The position numbers and the translations under genes are program-made. Positions 12,810 through 24,279 of a stretch of 64,000 nucleotides of DNA are shown here, piece by piece. Source of the DNA: Phocoena phocoena (Eukaryota > Chordata > Mammalia > Artiodactyla > Phocoenidae). Under the pieces are notes generated by a model. The model did not search any database. It was not told the origin of the DNA and saw only the letters and a list, made by a program, of their open reading frames with translations. Positions within the stretch are counted from its first letter, which is position 1; every line of letters starts with the position of its first letter. The DNA is taken from positions 140,607,281 through 140,671,280 of the forward strand of contig NC_089222.1 of the NCBI RefSeq assembly GCF_963924675.1, read 5' to 3'.

Positions 12810-13022
12810 TTTTTTTTTTTTTTTTTTTTTGCGGTACGCGGGCCTCTCACTGCTGCGGCCTCTCCCGCTGCGGAGCACAGGCTCCGGACGCGCAGGCCCA
12901 GCGGCCACGGCTCAGGGGCCCAGCCGCTCCGCGGCACGTGGGATCCTCCCGGACCGGGGCACGAACCCGCGTCCCCTGCATCGGCAGGCGGACTCTCAAC
13001 CACTGCGCCACCAGGGAAGCCC
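12810..13022 (-). mobile_element. SINE form B
   Basis: Full-length reverse copy with a long T run. TACATTTTT flanks both ends. It forms a same-orientation cluster with the preceding entry. Confidence 0.9.
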
Positions 13023-13345
13023 TACATTTTTAATTGAAGTATAATTGCCTTACAATATTATATTAGTTTCAGGTCTACAACAATGTGATATTTTTATGCA
13101 TTACAAAATGGTCCCATGATAAGTCTAGCTGCCATCTGTCACCATACAAAGATTTTGCAATATTATTGAGTAAATTCCCTATGTTGTACATATATTTTGT
13201 AAATGGAAGTTTGTACCTCTTAATCTCCGTCACCTATTTCACTCATCCCCCCCAACCCCTCCCCTGTGGCAACCACCCGTTTGTTCTCTGTATCTGTGAG
13301 TCTGTTTCTGTATTATGTTTGTTCCTTTGTTTTCTTTTTTAGATT
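13023..13345 (-). repeat. L1 3' end
   Basis: AATTGAAGTATAATTGCC, TAGTTTCAGGTCTACAAC and GTGAGTCTGTTTCTG are the reverse of the artiodactyl L1 3' UTR. Confidence 0.8.
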
Positions 13346-14099
13346 CCCAGAATAAACATTTGCTCATCATCATCATCATCATTTTTACTAATGTGTAGAA
13401 AACAGCCTGGAAGCAACCTAAATGCTATCCTCTGTGGTAGCATGTTGGTGGCTCTGTTTTCTTCCTGGTGCTTTTCTATGTCTTTAAAATCATCTACAAT
13501 AAACTTTACATGTTATTTTTGAAGCAACCTTCCCCCCAATAAAACCCCTTGTCTTATTTTCACAAGCCCTTTCCTTTGACTCCATTTACATAGTTTCCAT
13601 GGTGCCTTCTGCTCCTCCACATATGAAAAAATACTTAGAATTAGATCCTTTCTGTGTTCCCAAGACCAAGCATGCATCTCACCCTCTCCATATAGTTTTT
13701 ATCGTTACCCCATCTGTTAGATTCCTCTAGCTCCTCCTTTCCATAAGAGGGACAATTTCTGTCCTAACTCTTATTATGGTAAACAGTAAATGTATCTTGT
13801 GAATAGTTGTACTGTAAAATTCAAATATGCTTAGCATAGGGAGAACGTTTTCTTCTAGCCAGTAGGCAGGGCACACCCTGCCAAAATCAACTCTACCTTT
13901 TCAGCATCTGATTCAAAGGGCAAATATTTCTCCATGGCTACCCTGTAATCTAAATTTAGACGCTTCAGCAAAAATATCCACGTTTTAAAAATATTTATTT
14001 CAAGATTCCAAATAAATGCAATGCCAAGTTTAACAACGTCAAAGCACAAGTGTTTTATTAACCAAGGGATGCTCTTCTTTTACTGTTCTTTTGCATTCT

Positions 14100-14300
14100 T
14101 CCCCCTCAAATTTTTATCTTGACATTCACCAAGCCTATAGAAAAGTTGAGAGAACGGTACTAAAGAAACCTTGTATATCCTTTATGTAGTCCGTCAATTG
14201 TTAACTTTTTGCCACGCTGCCTTATATTTATTTCACCTGACCCATGTGAAACAAGTCATACACATCATGGCTTTTCATCTCAAATAATTGAATATGTACC
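14100..14300 (-). repeat. Old L1 fragment
   Basis: AAAAGTTGAGAGAACGGTAC and GTCAATTGTTAACTTTTTGCC fit mammalian L1M 3' sequence. Confidence 0.55.
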
Positions 14301-14306
14301 TATAAC

Positions 14307-15180
14307 TGGCTGCTCGCCACTCAAAAGCCAATAAAGAGGCAAAGGTGGTGGAAAGGAAAGCTTGCTTTAATTCGGATGCCGGCAACGGGGGACGGGGGAG
14401 GGCGGATGCCTGTCAGAAGATCGACTTCCCCCACTGACAATCAGTGGGCAAGAGCTTTTATAGGCTGAGGGAGGGGCTACATGCAGAAACAGCACAGGTA
14501 GCTCTGACGGTCATCTTTTTTTTTCTTTTTTTTAAATTTATTTTTAGTTGCATTGGGTCTTCGTTGCTGCACGCTTTCTCTAGTTGCGGCGAGCGGAGGC
14601 TACTCTTTGTTGTGGTGTGTGTGGGCTTCTCATTGCGGTGGCTTCTCTTGTTGAGAAGCATGGGGTCTAGGTGCGCGGGCTTCAATAATTGTGGCACGCG
14701 GGCTTCAATAGTTGTGACTCGAGGGCTCTAGAGCACAGGCTCAGTAGCTGTGGTGCATGGGCTTAGTTGCTGTGCGGCATGTGGGATCTTCCCAGAGCAG
14801 GGCTCGAACCCGCGTCCCCTGCATTGATAGGCGGATTCTTAACCACTGCACCACCAGGGAAGTCCCTGAGAGTTACCTTGAAATGGGTCATCGGTGGTCT
14901 GATGAGCATCATCTTGACTGTTTTAAGTAGAGTTAGTCTTCAGTTCCAGGGTCGGTTTGTTCCCACTTCCTTGAGGCCAATTCTTGGAACTGTGGCAGCT
15001 TATGTCATAGCTACAGTCTCATCATTATGTAGTTAACTCCTTCCACCTGGCGGGGGTTTCATTATCTATAAGACAGCTCACAGGACATGGCTCAGAATAT
15101 TATCTGTAGCCCTTAAGAAGGAACTAAAGGTCCTTGACCTTTAGAATTGTTCCTTCCCCAACCTTCTCCCCTACCTTTGG
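14307..15180 (-). mobile_element. LTR-like element, minus strand, family not assigned
   Basis: Once the SINE at 14516-14866 is set aside, the minus strand shows LTR layout: CCTATAAAAGC at about 14466-14456, a purine-rich AATTAAAGCAAGC poly(A)-like site near 14374, then a short tail ending AGCAGCCA near 14307. It resembles sequence I recall from other cetartiodactyl genomes. The upstream border near 15180 is vague because it runs into an L1 tail. Confidence 0.5.
14516..14866 (-). mobile_element. SINE form A inside LTR-like element
   Basis: Reverse full-length copy ending ACCACCAGGGAAGTCCCTG. It interrupts the LTR-like block at 14.3-15.2 kb. Confidence 0.9.
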
Positions 15181-15181
15181 T

Positions 15182-15965
15182 TTTTTTTTTAATTGAAGTA
15201 TAGTTGATTTACAATATAAGGTAAGTTTCAGGTGTACAGCATAGTGATTCAGTTCTATATATATTCATATTCCTTTTCCATTCTTTTCCATCATAGGTTA
15301 TTACAAGATTATTTTTTGTTATTTTGTAGTTTTTTTATTTATTTTATTTTTTTATAACATCTTTATTGGAGTAAAATTGCTTTACAATGGTGTGTTAGTT
15401 TCTGCTTTACAACAAAATGAATCAGTTATATATATACATATGTTCCCATATCTCTTCCCTCTTGCGTCTCCCTCCCTCCCACCCTACCTATCCCACCCCT
15501 CCAGGCAGTCACAAAGCACTGAGCTGATCTCCCTGTGCTATGCGGCTGCTTCCCACTAGCTATCTACCTTACGTTTGGTAGCGTACATATGTCCATGCCT
15601 CTCTCTCGCTTTGTCACAGCTTACCCTTCCCCCTCCCCATATCCTCAAGTCCATTCTCTAGTAGGTCTGTGTCTTTATTCCCGTTTTACCCCTAGGTTCT
15701 CCCTGTGCTAAACAGTAGGTCCTTGTTGTTCATCTATTGTCTCCCACATTTGTTTAGAAATTGACTTTTTGCAAGAGTCCAGGCCATTTGTCTTCTGAAC
15801 TGTTTCACATTCTGAATTTGCGCAATTATTCTTCATGATTAGATTCAGGCCAAACATTTTGGACAAGATTTTCTCATAGGTGATACCATTTAGTTTTCAC
15901 TGCTTCATATTAGGAGGGGCACAATATCACTCTGGATATTGTGAGGTGATGCCAAGTTTGATTAC
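15182..15965 (-). repeat. Three reverse L1 3' segments in tandem
   Basis: 15,182-15,310 (AATTGAAGTATAGTTGATT), 15,340-15,740 (ACATCTTTATTGGAGTAAAA, a younger family) and 15,750-15,965 (an old L1M piece with TGATTAGATTCAGGCC). Confidence 0.75.
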
Positions 15966-15966
15966 A

Positions 15967-16263
15967 TTTTTTTTTAAGATTTAATTTTTTATTTATTTTT
16001 GGCTGTGTTGGGTCTTCGTTGCTGAGCGTGGGCTTTCTCTAGTTGCGGCGAGCGGGGGCTACTCTTCGTTGTGGTGCACTGGCTTCGCCTTGTGGTGGCT
16101 TCTCTAGTTGCGGAGCAGGGGATCTGGGCACGTGGGCTTCAGTAATTGTGGAGCACAGGCTTAGTTGCCCCGAGGCATGTGGGATCTTTCCGGACCGGGA
16201 TCAAAGCCATGTCCCCTGCATTGGCAGGCAGATTCTTATCTACTGTGCCACCAGGAAGGCCCT
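15967..16263 (-). mobile_element. SINE form A, diverged
   Basis: GGCTGTGTTGGGTCTTCG to CACCAGGAAGGCCCTGG. It has internal deletions and more substitutions than its neighbours, so it is probably older. Confidence 0.9.
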
Positions 16264-16489
16264 GGTTTTTTTTTTTAACATAAATAAAATCATGCAATGA
16301 TTAATTTGCTTGAGATTAAGTACAATTTAATTATTAAATTAATCTGATTCTCTCTCTCTAACAATATTTTGAAAATCTTTGTTTTAGTAGCTCCCCTGTG
16401 TTTTTCATTTTTTAAACTGCCCCGCTATTCCATAGGGTGATGTATTAAACACTTGACAAGATCTGGGATGTCTACTCATACAGACTGAA

Positions 16490-16845
16490 TATTTGAGTCA
16501 CCCCTGTCCAATATTCCTATACTGAAACTTTACCCCAAGTGTGATGGTCTTAGAAGGTGGGGCTTTGGGGGGTGATTAGGTCATGAGGGTGGAACCCTCA
16601 TGAATGGGATTAGTGCCCTTATAAAAGAGACCCTGAGAGCTTTCTTTTGCCTTCTACCCCTTGACAAAACAGCTAAAAGATAGCTGTCTAAGAACCAGGA
16701 AGTGGACTCTCAACAGACACCAAATCTGCTAGCACTTTGATCTGGACTTCCAGCCTCCAGAACTCTACTGAATAAATGTTTGTTGTGTAAGCCATCCGGT
16801 CTATAGCATTTTGTCATAGCAGCCCAAATGGACTAAGACAAGCCC
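16490..16845 (+). mobile_element. MaLR-type LTR
   Basis: Near complete. It contains GGTGATTAGGTCATGAGGG, CCTTATAAAAGAGACCC (TATA-like), CTTCCAGCCTCCAGAACT, GAATAAATGTTTG (poly(A) signal) and the end GCAGCCCAAATGGACTAAG. It is the same family as 47,555-47,920, in the opposite orientation. Confidence 0.8.
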
Positions 16846-17222
16846 AAATTTTTCTTAATCAAAATCCCAGTGAAAGATGGGAAAAACATTTGCAAATCAT
16901 GTATCTGATAAGGGATTGCTATGCAGAATATGTAGAGAACTCTTAAAACTTAACAGTAAATAACCTAGAGATTAGTCCAAGGGTTTTTTTCTGCCTCTGG
17001 GCTGTACCAACTAGATTATTGCATAATGTTAGGTTATGACATTTACTTCAGCCTCCTATGAGATTTTTTCTTTTCTTATGTTTTAGCAGATCTGTCCCTC
17101 CCCCATATTTTAGCTTTCAAAGTTGATTCATGTAAAATAATTTATGTATTAAGTCATGAAGCTAGTATTAAAATGAACTCCCTTGAACACACCATCCAAT
17201 TAAAGAGTTAGACCATAATATG

Positions 17223-17263
17223 GGGAATTCCCTGGTTGTCCAGTGGTTAGGACTCAGTGCTTT
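17223..17263 (+). mobile_element. SINE form C, left half (split by LTR)
   Basis: GGAATTCCCTGGTTGTCCAG head. It continues at 17,850-17,940 after the LTR insertion. Confidence 0.85.
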
Positions 17264-17849
17264 TGAAACCATGCATCTCAGATTGGGACTTGAACCCATG
17301 AGTCTGGGACTCGAACCTGGCCAAAACCCACAGTCTTCCAACTGAGATCACACACCTGGTTTCAGGACTTAATGAAGCTCAGGTTCTTGATGTCTCATCA
17401 CAGAAAGAATTCAATGAAAGACAAAGTGATAGGTAAGAAGTGGATTTATTTAGAGAGAAACACACTCCATAGAGAGAGTGTGGGCCATCTCAGAAGGTGA
17501 GAAAGGCACCAGGGTATGGTGTTGTCAGTTTTTATAGTGGTGGGTAATTTCATAGGCTAATGAGTGGGGGGAGTATTCCAGCTATTTTAGGAAGGGGCAG
17601 GGATTTCCAGGAATTGGGCCACCACTCACTTTTTGATCATTATGGTCTCCTTAGAACTGTCACGGAGCCTGTGGATGTGTCACTTAGCTTGCTGATGTGT
17701 TACAATGAACGTATACTGAGGCTCAAGGTCTAGTGGAAGTCGATTTGTCCACCATCTTGGACCCATTTGGTTCTAATCCTTTTATGTCATGTCCTCAGGC
17801 TATGTCATTCTTTCAAAGGTTGTGCCCTGCCCCCTTCCCTCCTGTTTCA
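17264..17849 (-). mobile_element. Solo LTR, ERV1-like, inserted in an older SINE
   Basis: In minus-strand orientation the element begins TGAAACAGGAGGG and ends GCATGGTTTCA, with TG...CA termini and a TGAAAC/GTTTCA inverted end. It is flanked by a 4-bp duplication CTTT (17260-17263 and 17850-17853), which fits class I ERVs. A TATAAAAA box (near 17532) and AAATAAA (near 17450) lie in the expected minus-strand order. The two halves of a short SINE flank it. No internal viral genes are present. Confidence 0.85.
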
Positions 17850-17940
17850 CTTTTACTGCCAAGACCCAGGTTCAATCCCTGGTCAGGGAACTAAGATCCC
17901 AAAGCTGAGTGGCACAGTGAAAAACCAAGACAAAACAAAA
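17850..17940 (+). mobile_element. SINE form C, right half
   Basis: CAGGTTCAATCCCTGGTCAG to GAGTGGCACAGTGAAAAACC completes the SINE begun at 17,223. Confidence 0.85.
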
Positions 17941-18379
17941 CATGATCAACATTGTTGAAGTTAACCTCCCAATTTTATTCCCTGCTTGGCCCCCAGAGGT
18001 ACCCACTGGCCTGAACTGTATGTTTATCAGACACTGCTTTGGTTTTTAGTTATAAATAGTTTTACTAGGTATATAGGGTTCCTTCCATAGCATACTGTTT
18101 AGCATCCTTGGTTCTGAGCTTTGAAAAAGTGAGATCATATGTAGCTGTATCAGCTGAGATCTCTCCCAAAACAAACATCCACTCTCGTGGTTCAAAGGAA
18201 AAAATTGTGTTGAAGGAGGTACAAGTTGGGGCCTAAGTTGTGGGAACGAAGAAGGACAAGACCAGAGTGGCCTTGCAGAGCAGCCAAAAAAAAAAGAGGA
18301 CAGAGATCAGGTGGATGGAAGCAAGTAAGTGAAAACCTGTGTATGCTTGGTTGAGATTTTCTTTCACTGCATACAGTAG

Positions 18380-18835
18380 TGTTTCTGTTTCAGCCTTGTT
18401 GCATGTGACTGTGGTTCATTCATTTTTAAGAACTGTTTAATATGCTGTTGGATGGATGTACACCATTTATTAACCCATTCTCTTGTGGACGGACGTCTGG
18501 ACTGTTTCTAGTGTTTTACGGCTATGAACAATGCATGCTGCTATGAAGATTTCTGGGATAGTGGGTGGAGGGCTTTGCCTGCAACCAAGAGTCTCATCGA
18601 AGCCGGGAAGAATCCTGGGGTTTTACAACCTTTCCTGGAGCAGAGGTGACCCAATCACTCCAGGGTGGATTCATTAGCAGGACAACTGTTTCTATTTTTC
18701 ATTTTGCTAAAATACATATAACACAAAATTTACCATTGTAACCATTTTCAGCGTACAATGCAGTGGCATTAAGTGTGTTCACAGAGCAACTGTTTATTAA
18801 AGTAGTAAAATTGAACAGGTAGCTCGCATTCTTGT
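18380..18835 (-). repeat. L1 fragments, reverse
   Basis: TGGATGTACACCATTTATTAACCC with ACGGCTATGAACAATGCATG, then AAAATTTACCATTGTAACC at 18,725. Confidence 0.65.
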
Positions 18836-18837
18836 TT

Positions 18838-19042
18838 TTTTTTTTTTTGCGGTACACTGGCCTCTCACTGTTGTGGCCTCTCCCGTTGCGGAGCACAGGC
18901 TCCGGACGCGCAGGCTCAGCGGCCATGGCTCACGGGCCCAGCCGCTCCGCGGCATGTGGGATCTTCCCGGACTGGGGCACGCACCCGTGTCCCCTGCATC
19001 GGCAGGCGGACTCTCAACCACTGTGCCACCAGGGAAGCCCTG
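18838..19042 (-). mobile_element. SINE form B
   Basis: Full-length reverse copy with T run, GCGGTACACTGGCC tail module and CACCAGGGAAGCCC head. Confidence 0.93.
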
Positions 19043-19222
19043 TTTTTTTTCTTTTTAGCTGGCATTATTGTTAAGCCAAGGTTTCTCCCACAAATTTTAC
19101 ACACATAGTGTGTACAAATTTTCAGATTTCTTGATTTATTTATGAGAACGGTACACACAGTTCTGGGTAGAATTTAGCTGAGAAGAGAATACAAGTTTGG
19201 GTTTAAAAAAAAAATCTCTTTC

Positions 19223-19341
19223 GGGAATTCCCTGATGGTCCAGTGGCTAAAACTCTGTGCTTCCACTGCAGGGGTCACAAGTTCGATCTCTGGTCAGGAA
19301 ACTAAGATCCTGCAAGCCGCGAAGTGCGGCCAAAAAAAAAT
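19223..19341 (+). mobile_element. SINE form C
   Basis: GGGAATTCCCTGATGGTCCAG head to GAAGTGCGGCC and an A run. AAATCTCTTT flanks both sides. Confidence 0.88.
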
Positions 19342-19720
19342 CTCTTTTAATAGATTCTTTTTTTTTTTTTGAGCAGTTTTAGGTTCACAGCAAAATTGAC
19401 TGGAAATTATGGAGAGTTCCCTCTACCTCGTGTCCCCACACATGAATAGCGTCCCCTGATATCAGCATCCCTACCAGATGGTACTTTTGTTACAACTGAT
19501 GCTGCTGCACTGACACATCGTTACCATCCAAAGGCCATAGTTTACATTAGGGCTCACCCTTGGTGTTGTACAATCTATAGGTTTAGACAAATATCTAATG
19601 ACAGCTATCCATCATTATGGTATCACACAGACCAGTTTCACTGCCCTAGAAGTCCTCTGTGCTTTGCCTGTTCATCCCTTTCTCCTCCACTAAGAGTGCA
19701 AGTTCGTATTTTCATGTTTC
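19342..19720 (-). repeat. L1 fragment, reverse
   Basis: GAGCAGTTTTAGGTTCACAG, TATCAGCATCCCTACCAG, GGTGTTGTACAATCTATAGG. Confidence 0.7.
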
Positions 19721-19894
19721 CTTTCTTTTCCTAAGGGGGCCCCCAAACATGAAAGGTGTGGTGAATGTAAAGGAGGTCTTAGGCTTATGAAGCAGGATGT
19801 GATGAAGTTACTTTAGCCAATCCCCTACTGAGAGACACCGGGCTCCTATCAATTTCCGCCATTACTATCAATACAAACATTTCTGCCATTAACA

Positions 19895-20610
19895 TAAAAG
19901 AATCTGAAAAAGAATATATGTATAACTGAATCCCCTTGCTTTACACCCGAAATGAAGACAACATTGTAAATCAACTATACTTCAGTTAAAAAAAAAAAAG
20001 GAATGAACTGATACATGCAATAACATGGATGAATCTCAATCTCAAAAACATTCCTGAGTGAAAGAAACCTGTTACAAGAGTACATATCACGTGATTCCAT
20101 TTACATGAAGTTTTAGAATAGGCACAGCTAATCTATGGTGGATAAGGTAAGACTGGAGTGGGAGTAATGATAGAACAGGAAGGGGTGTGAGGGGATTTCT
20201 GGGGTGATGATGATTTTCTATATCTTGACTGGGGTTTGGGTTACACAGGTGTGTCTCATCAACAGTACACTTGAGATCTGCACATTTCAGCAGATGCAAA
20301 TTTCACCTCAAAAGAAAAAAATAGAACCATAAACAAATATTGAACTCTAATTAATTATATGCATGCTGAAGTATTAGGGGGAAGTGTCCTGATGTCTGCA
20401 ACTGACCTTGAAATAAATGAAGAAAACAAGATGAATTGTTGGTTGCAGGGAGGAACGGGTAGATGAACAGAAAGATATGGAATAAAGCAAGTATAGTGAA
20501 AACATCAATTGTAGAATCTAGGTGGTGGGTACATGGGTATTCTCTATAAAATTGTCAACTTTTCTGTATATCTGAAACTATCATAATAAAATGTTGGGAC
20601 AAAAACTGTA
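19895..20610 (+). repeat. L1 3' ends, two segments
   Basis: AATCTGAAAAAGAATATATG to TAAATCAACTATACTTCAG plus an A run, then a separate tail with AACATGGATGAATCTCAATC and TTTACATGAAGTTTTAG. Confidence 0.75.
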
Positions 20611-20679
20611 CCACAAATTGGGGGAAAATACACTTTTATTGGAAGGTTAAAATTGAGCCATATAAAACTGAAATAAAAC

Positions 20680-20860
20680 TCAAATTCTAGCCGTGCAACT
20701 TTCTAGCTAGTTGCTTAATTTATGTCTGCTGCAGTTTTCCCATATATTATGTGGATATGATTCTTCTTTTGTAGGGTTTTGTGAGAATGAAATTAGGTAA
20801 TATACTTAAAGTATATTAAAAACATAGTGGGTAAACAATGAATGGGTGCTTTTATATTCC
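20680..20860 (+). repeat. MIR fragment
   Basis: TTTCTAGCTAGTTGCTTAA and GTAGGGTTTTGTGAGAATG fit a diverged MIR. Confidence 0.5.
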
Positions 20861-21352
20861 TCTTGGTGGCTATAATCTAAGAGTTCAAAGAAGATGGCCC
20901 TCGATGCGGATTAGAAAAATCTAAGGAGGCTTCCTAGGAGGTGTGATTTTAAAGAAGAGTAGAATTCAGCCAGAGCAAATCAAGGGCTTTTCTGGTGGAA
21001 AAAAAGCCTGAGGAAAGGCCTAGAAACAAGAATGAGTTCACGTGGGCAAGTTTGGTGAGAGGCGAAGACCCTGCATTTTGTTTTTTTCAAAATAAAATTA
21101 AAATATCTGTGTATGTCAATCTCCTGATAAAGGAAGACTTGAACAATTTACTAGGCACCCACGAACACTTTCAGGGGCAGGGTCTCTACATGTGAAGTGA
21201 AGACAATTTTCAGTTCTGTTGTCTGAGAGTAGAATTTTACTGTCTACTGCTTTACAACTTCCTGGAAACAAAATTTCATTCCCTTTGCCCTCTTTGCCAA
21301 GAGATGCGGGACCTGGCAGGAACTGAAGCTGCCAACAAGAGTCCTTTCTCGG

Positions 21353-21470
21353 GCTTCCCTGGTGGCGCAGTGGTTGAGAATCCGCCTGCCAATGTTTGGG
21401 GAACGAAGATCCCAAATGCCACGTGGTGTGGCCAAAAACAAAAACAAACAAACAAAAAAACCCACGCCCT
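21353..21470 (+). mobile_element. SINE, short hybrid form
   Basis: It starts like forms A/B (GGGCTTCCCTGGTGGCGCAG) but ends like form C (GCCACGTGGTGTGGCCAAAAAC). This is either an internal deletion or a template switch. Confidence 0.8.
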
Positions 21471-21531
21471 CCAAAGTGCAAACCATCTCCCCTTTCAGCC
21501 TCCTTTGCTGTCTCACTTCCACTCCTGTCCT

Positions 21532-22009
21532 GTGTAGTAGGCAGAACGATGGCCCCCAAAGGTGTCCATGTCCAAATCCTGGAACCTGTGACTTTGTTAC
21601 TTTACATGGCAAATGGATTTTGCAGATGGGATGAAGTTACAGATTTGACACAGGGAGATTCTTCTGGATTATCTGGGTGGGCCCAACGTCCTTGTAAAGG
21701 GAAGTGAGGCAGGAGGGTCAGAGGCAGAGAAAGATGTGACAGCAGAAACAGTGGACAACGTGATGCAATCGCTGAGGGGCGGCACACAAGACAAAGAATA
21801 TAGGCGGCCTCCAGAAGCTGGAAAAGACAAGGAACCAGAATGTCGCCTAGAATCTCCAGAATGAACGCTGTCCTGCTGACCCCTTGGTTTTAAGCCCAAT
21901 GAGACGCATCTCAGATTTCTGACCTCCAGAACTTCAAGGTGACAAACTTATGTGGTTTTAAACCACCAATGTTGTGGCAATTTGTTCCAGCAGCCAGAGT
22001 TAGCTTTTA
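21532..22009 (+). mobile_element. MLT1-like MaLR LTR
   Basis: It starts TGTGTAGTAGGCAGAACG and runs through TTTTGCAGATGGGATGAAG, GGGCCCAACGTCCTTG and TTCTGACCTCCAGAACTTC to GTTCCAGCAGCCAGAG. A form-A SINE follows directly, with its target duplication inside the LTR end. Confidence 0.8.
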
Positions 22010-22328
22010 TTTTTAAAAATAAATTTATTTATTTTTAGTTTTGGCTGTGTCGGGTCTTCGTTGCTGTGCGTGGGCTTTCTCTAGTTGCGGCGAGCAGGGG
22101 CTACTCTTCGTTGTGTTGCGCAGGCTTCTCATTGCAGTGGCTTCTCTTGTTGCGGAACACGGGCTCTAGGTGAATGGGCTTCAGTAGTTGTGGCGCGCGG
22201 GCTCAGTAGTTGTGGCGCACGGGCTTAGTTGCTCCGTGGCATGTGGGATTTTCCCGCACCAGGGCTCGAACCCGTGTCCCCTGCATTGGCAGGCGGATTC
22301 TTAACCACTGTGCCACAAGGGAAGCCCC
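22010..22328 (-). mobile_element. SINE form A
   Basis: Full-length with a perfect 14-bp duplication AGAGTTAGCTTTTA (21996-22009, 22329-22342). Confidence 0.95.
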
Positions 22329-22344
22329 AGAGTTAGCTTTTAAA

Positions 22345-22890
22345 AGTATAAACTGGAGCACATTGATCCCCTTTTCAGTGTTTTCCCATCACACTCGGAA
22401 CAAAACCCAGACTCTTTCTGTGATCTGGCTCCTGCGTACCTATTTCTCCTCAGCCCCTACTGCTCTCCCTAACCCTGATTAAGCCTGCCTTTAATTCCTG
22501 GACTAAAGCCAGCTAATGTCAACCTCAGGGCCTTTGCACTTGCTGTTTCTTCTGATCAGAATGCTCTTCCCGCAGACCCTCACATGGTGGGCTCTTTTCC
22601 TCTATGTCTCTTCAGAGATGCTGCTGCCCCAGGGCAGCTTTCGCTAAACACCCTCTGCAAAATAACATGGCTCCATTTTCTAGAGTCTTGCCCTCATTTT
22701 GTTTTCTTTATAACCTGACTTCCTGAAATTATCTCATGTATGTAGTTTTCATTTGTCTCCTGCTGGCCTCCTCAGAATGTAAGCTCTAACAGGGCAGGGA
22801 ACTTGCCTGTTCACTGAAGTATCTCTCACCTTACCCAGACACAGGGGCCATCCTAATAACCACATGTTGAATGAGTGCGTGACTCTATCT
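22345..22890 (+). repeat. L2 LINE 3' end
   Basis: TCAGGGCCTTTGCACTTGC, AATGTAAGCTCTAACAGGGC, CATGTTGAATGAGTG. Confidence 0.75.
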
Positions 22891-23105
22891 TCCTGATCAC
22901 ACACCGTTGTTTCACCAGTGAGCCTTCCACTGATAAATCATTTTTCATGCAACATGAGCAAACAGCTAGATCATCAAGCATATCGGGTCACTGATTATTT
23001 TATTTCCGGTGCTTCCTGCCAGAGCTGGGGATAAATCAGCATATAGTCCCCAAACCAGTCATGAAGTAAGTAAAAAAGGACCCTAATTCAAAAATATACC
23101 CCCTA

Positions 23106-23222
23106 GGGGACTTCCCTGGCAGTCCAGTGGTTGGGACTCCATGCTTCCACTGCAGGGGGCCTGGGTTCGATTCCTGTTTGGGAACGGAAGCCATGAAGTG
23201 TGGCAAACAATCAAATAACCTC
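23106..23222 (+). mobile_element. SINE form C
   Basis: GGGGACTTCCCTGGCAGTCC head, B-box-like GGGTTCGATTCC and a degraded tail. Confidence 0.87.
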
Positions 23223-23266
23223 CCCTACATCATGCAGCTGAAGGCTTTTTAAAAAACTTATCTTTG

Positions 23267-23475
23267 GGCTTCCCTGGTGGCGCAGTGGTTGAGAGTCCGC
23301 CTGCCGATGCAGGGGACACGGGCTCGTGCCCCGGTCCGCGAGGATCCCACATGCCGCGGATCAGCTGGGCCCGTGAGCCATGGCCGCTGAGCCTGCGCGT
23401 CCGGAGCCTGTGCTCCGCAACGGGAGAGGCCGCAGGGGTGAGAGGCCCGCGTACCGCAAAACAAAACAAACAAAC
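23267..23475 (+). mobile_element. SINE form B
   Basis: Full-length with a perfect 16-bp duplication AAAAAACTTATCTTTG (23251-23266, 23476-23491). A young copy. Confidence 0.95.
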
Positions 23476-23491
23476 AAAAAACTTATCTTTG

Positions 23492-24279
23492 GATATTCAG
23501 ATGCCTTGCCTCATCCTCAGACACTTAAGCCCTTTCGCAGCTTTTGGTCTGTCTACATGGAGACTGTAGTTCCCTGTGAAAGGGATTTTTTTCTTGGAGG
23601 GATTTAGGGAAGGGTAAAGGAGGGAGGGTGAGCACAGGACTATAAGCGATGTGAATAGATTCTTTTCAAGTGACCATATTCTCCTTGAATGCCCCCTACT
23701 CGTCTTTTACGATATATTTATGGATACTTGAAGATTTCTTTCCAGAGTCTTTCATCCAAAAGGAACTGTGACAGAGCAGATGGTGGAGATGTCCATACTG
23801 AAATGCAGAGGGCACACTGCTGTTTAATGGCAAACCGTTGTGAAGTATACTGTTCCTCTTTCCTGCCAAGGCATGTCTCGCCAAGGGTTGACTGCAAGAT
23901 CTTCAGAAACGTCTTCAACTTATCAATAGATTGCTGACGCTGCTGGAATCGGTAACCTCCCATTAGCTGCCACTCCGTTCAGTTGTTCTGAGTCAGGCAC
24001 GCTTCTCTCCTCAACCTCCATGACCCTGATTCTTGGCCAGTTTGGGGTGGGGTGGAAGGGCGGGGTTAAAATTACCCCGGAGAAGACCTAAAGCTCTGAC
24101 TTGTTCAGGACCCCCAGACCCACCAAGGGATTTGTCCAGTTCACCCTGAAGTGGGAACCCCAGCCTCTTGGTCCTTTTTTGAGACTCTCTAGCTCACCTC
24201 TAAAAAAAACTGATCTGGACCTGGATTTCTTTTTCTCTCCTTGGTTTCAAAAAGTTTTTTACAAAAGTATTATGGACTG
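23492..24279. other. Single-copy DNA free of recognisable repeats
   Basis: Short frames are open on both strands at 23,690-23,960 but without motifs. It could include a conserved noncoding element; this cannot be judged from one genome. Confidence 0.4.

Noticed and set aside
12417..13037. Open frame of 206 codons with repeated RHVGSS/GTRASHCC-like peptides
   Set aside because: It is the antisense reading of two form-B SINEs. The same peptides recur at every form-B copy in the window (7.2, 18.9, 23.3, 43.2, 45.0, 50.2 and 61.5 kb).
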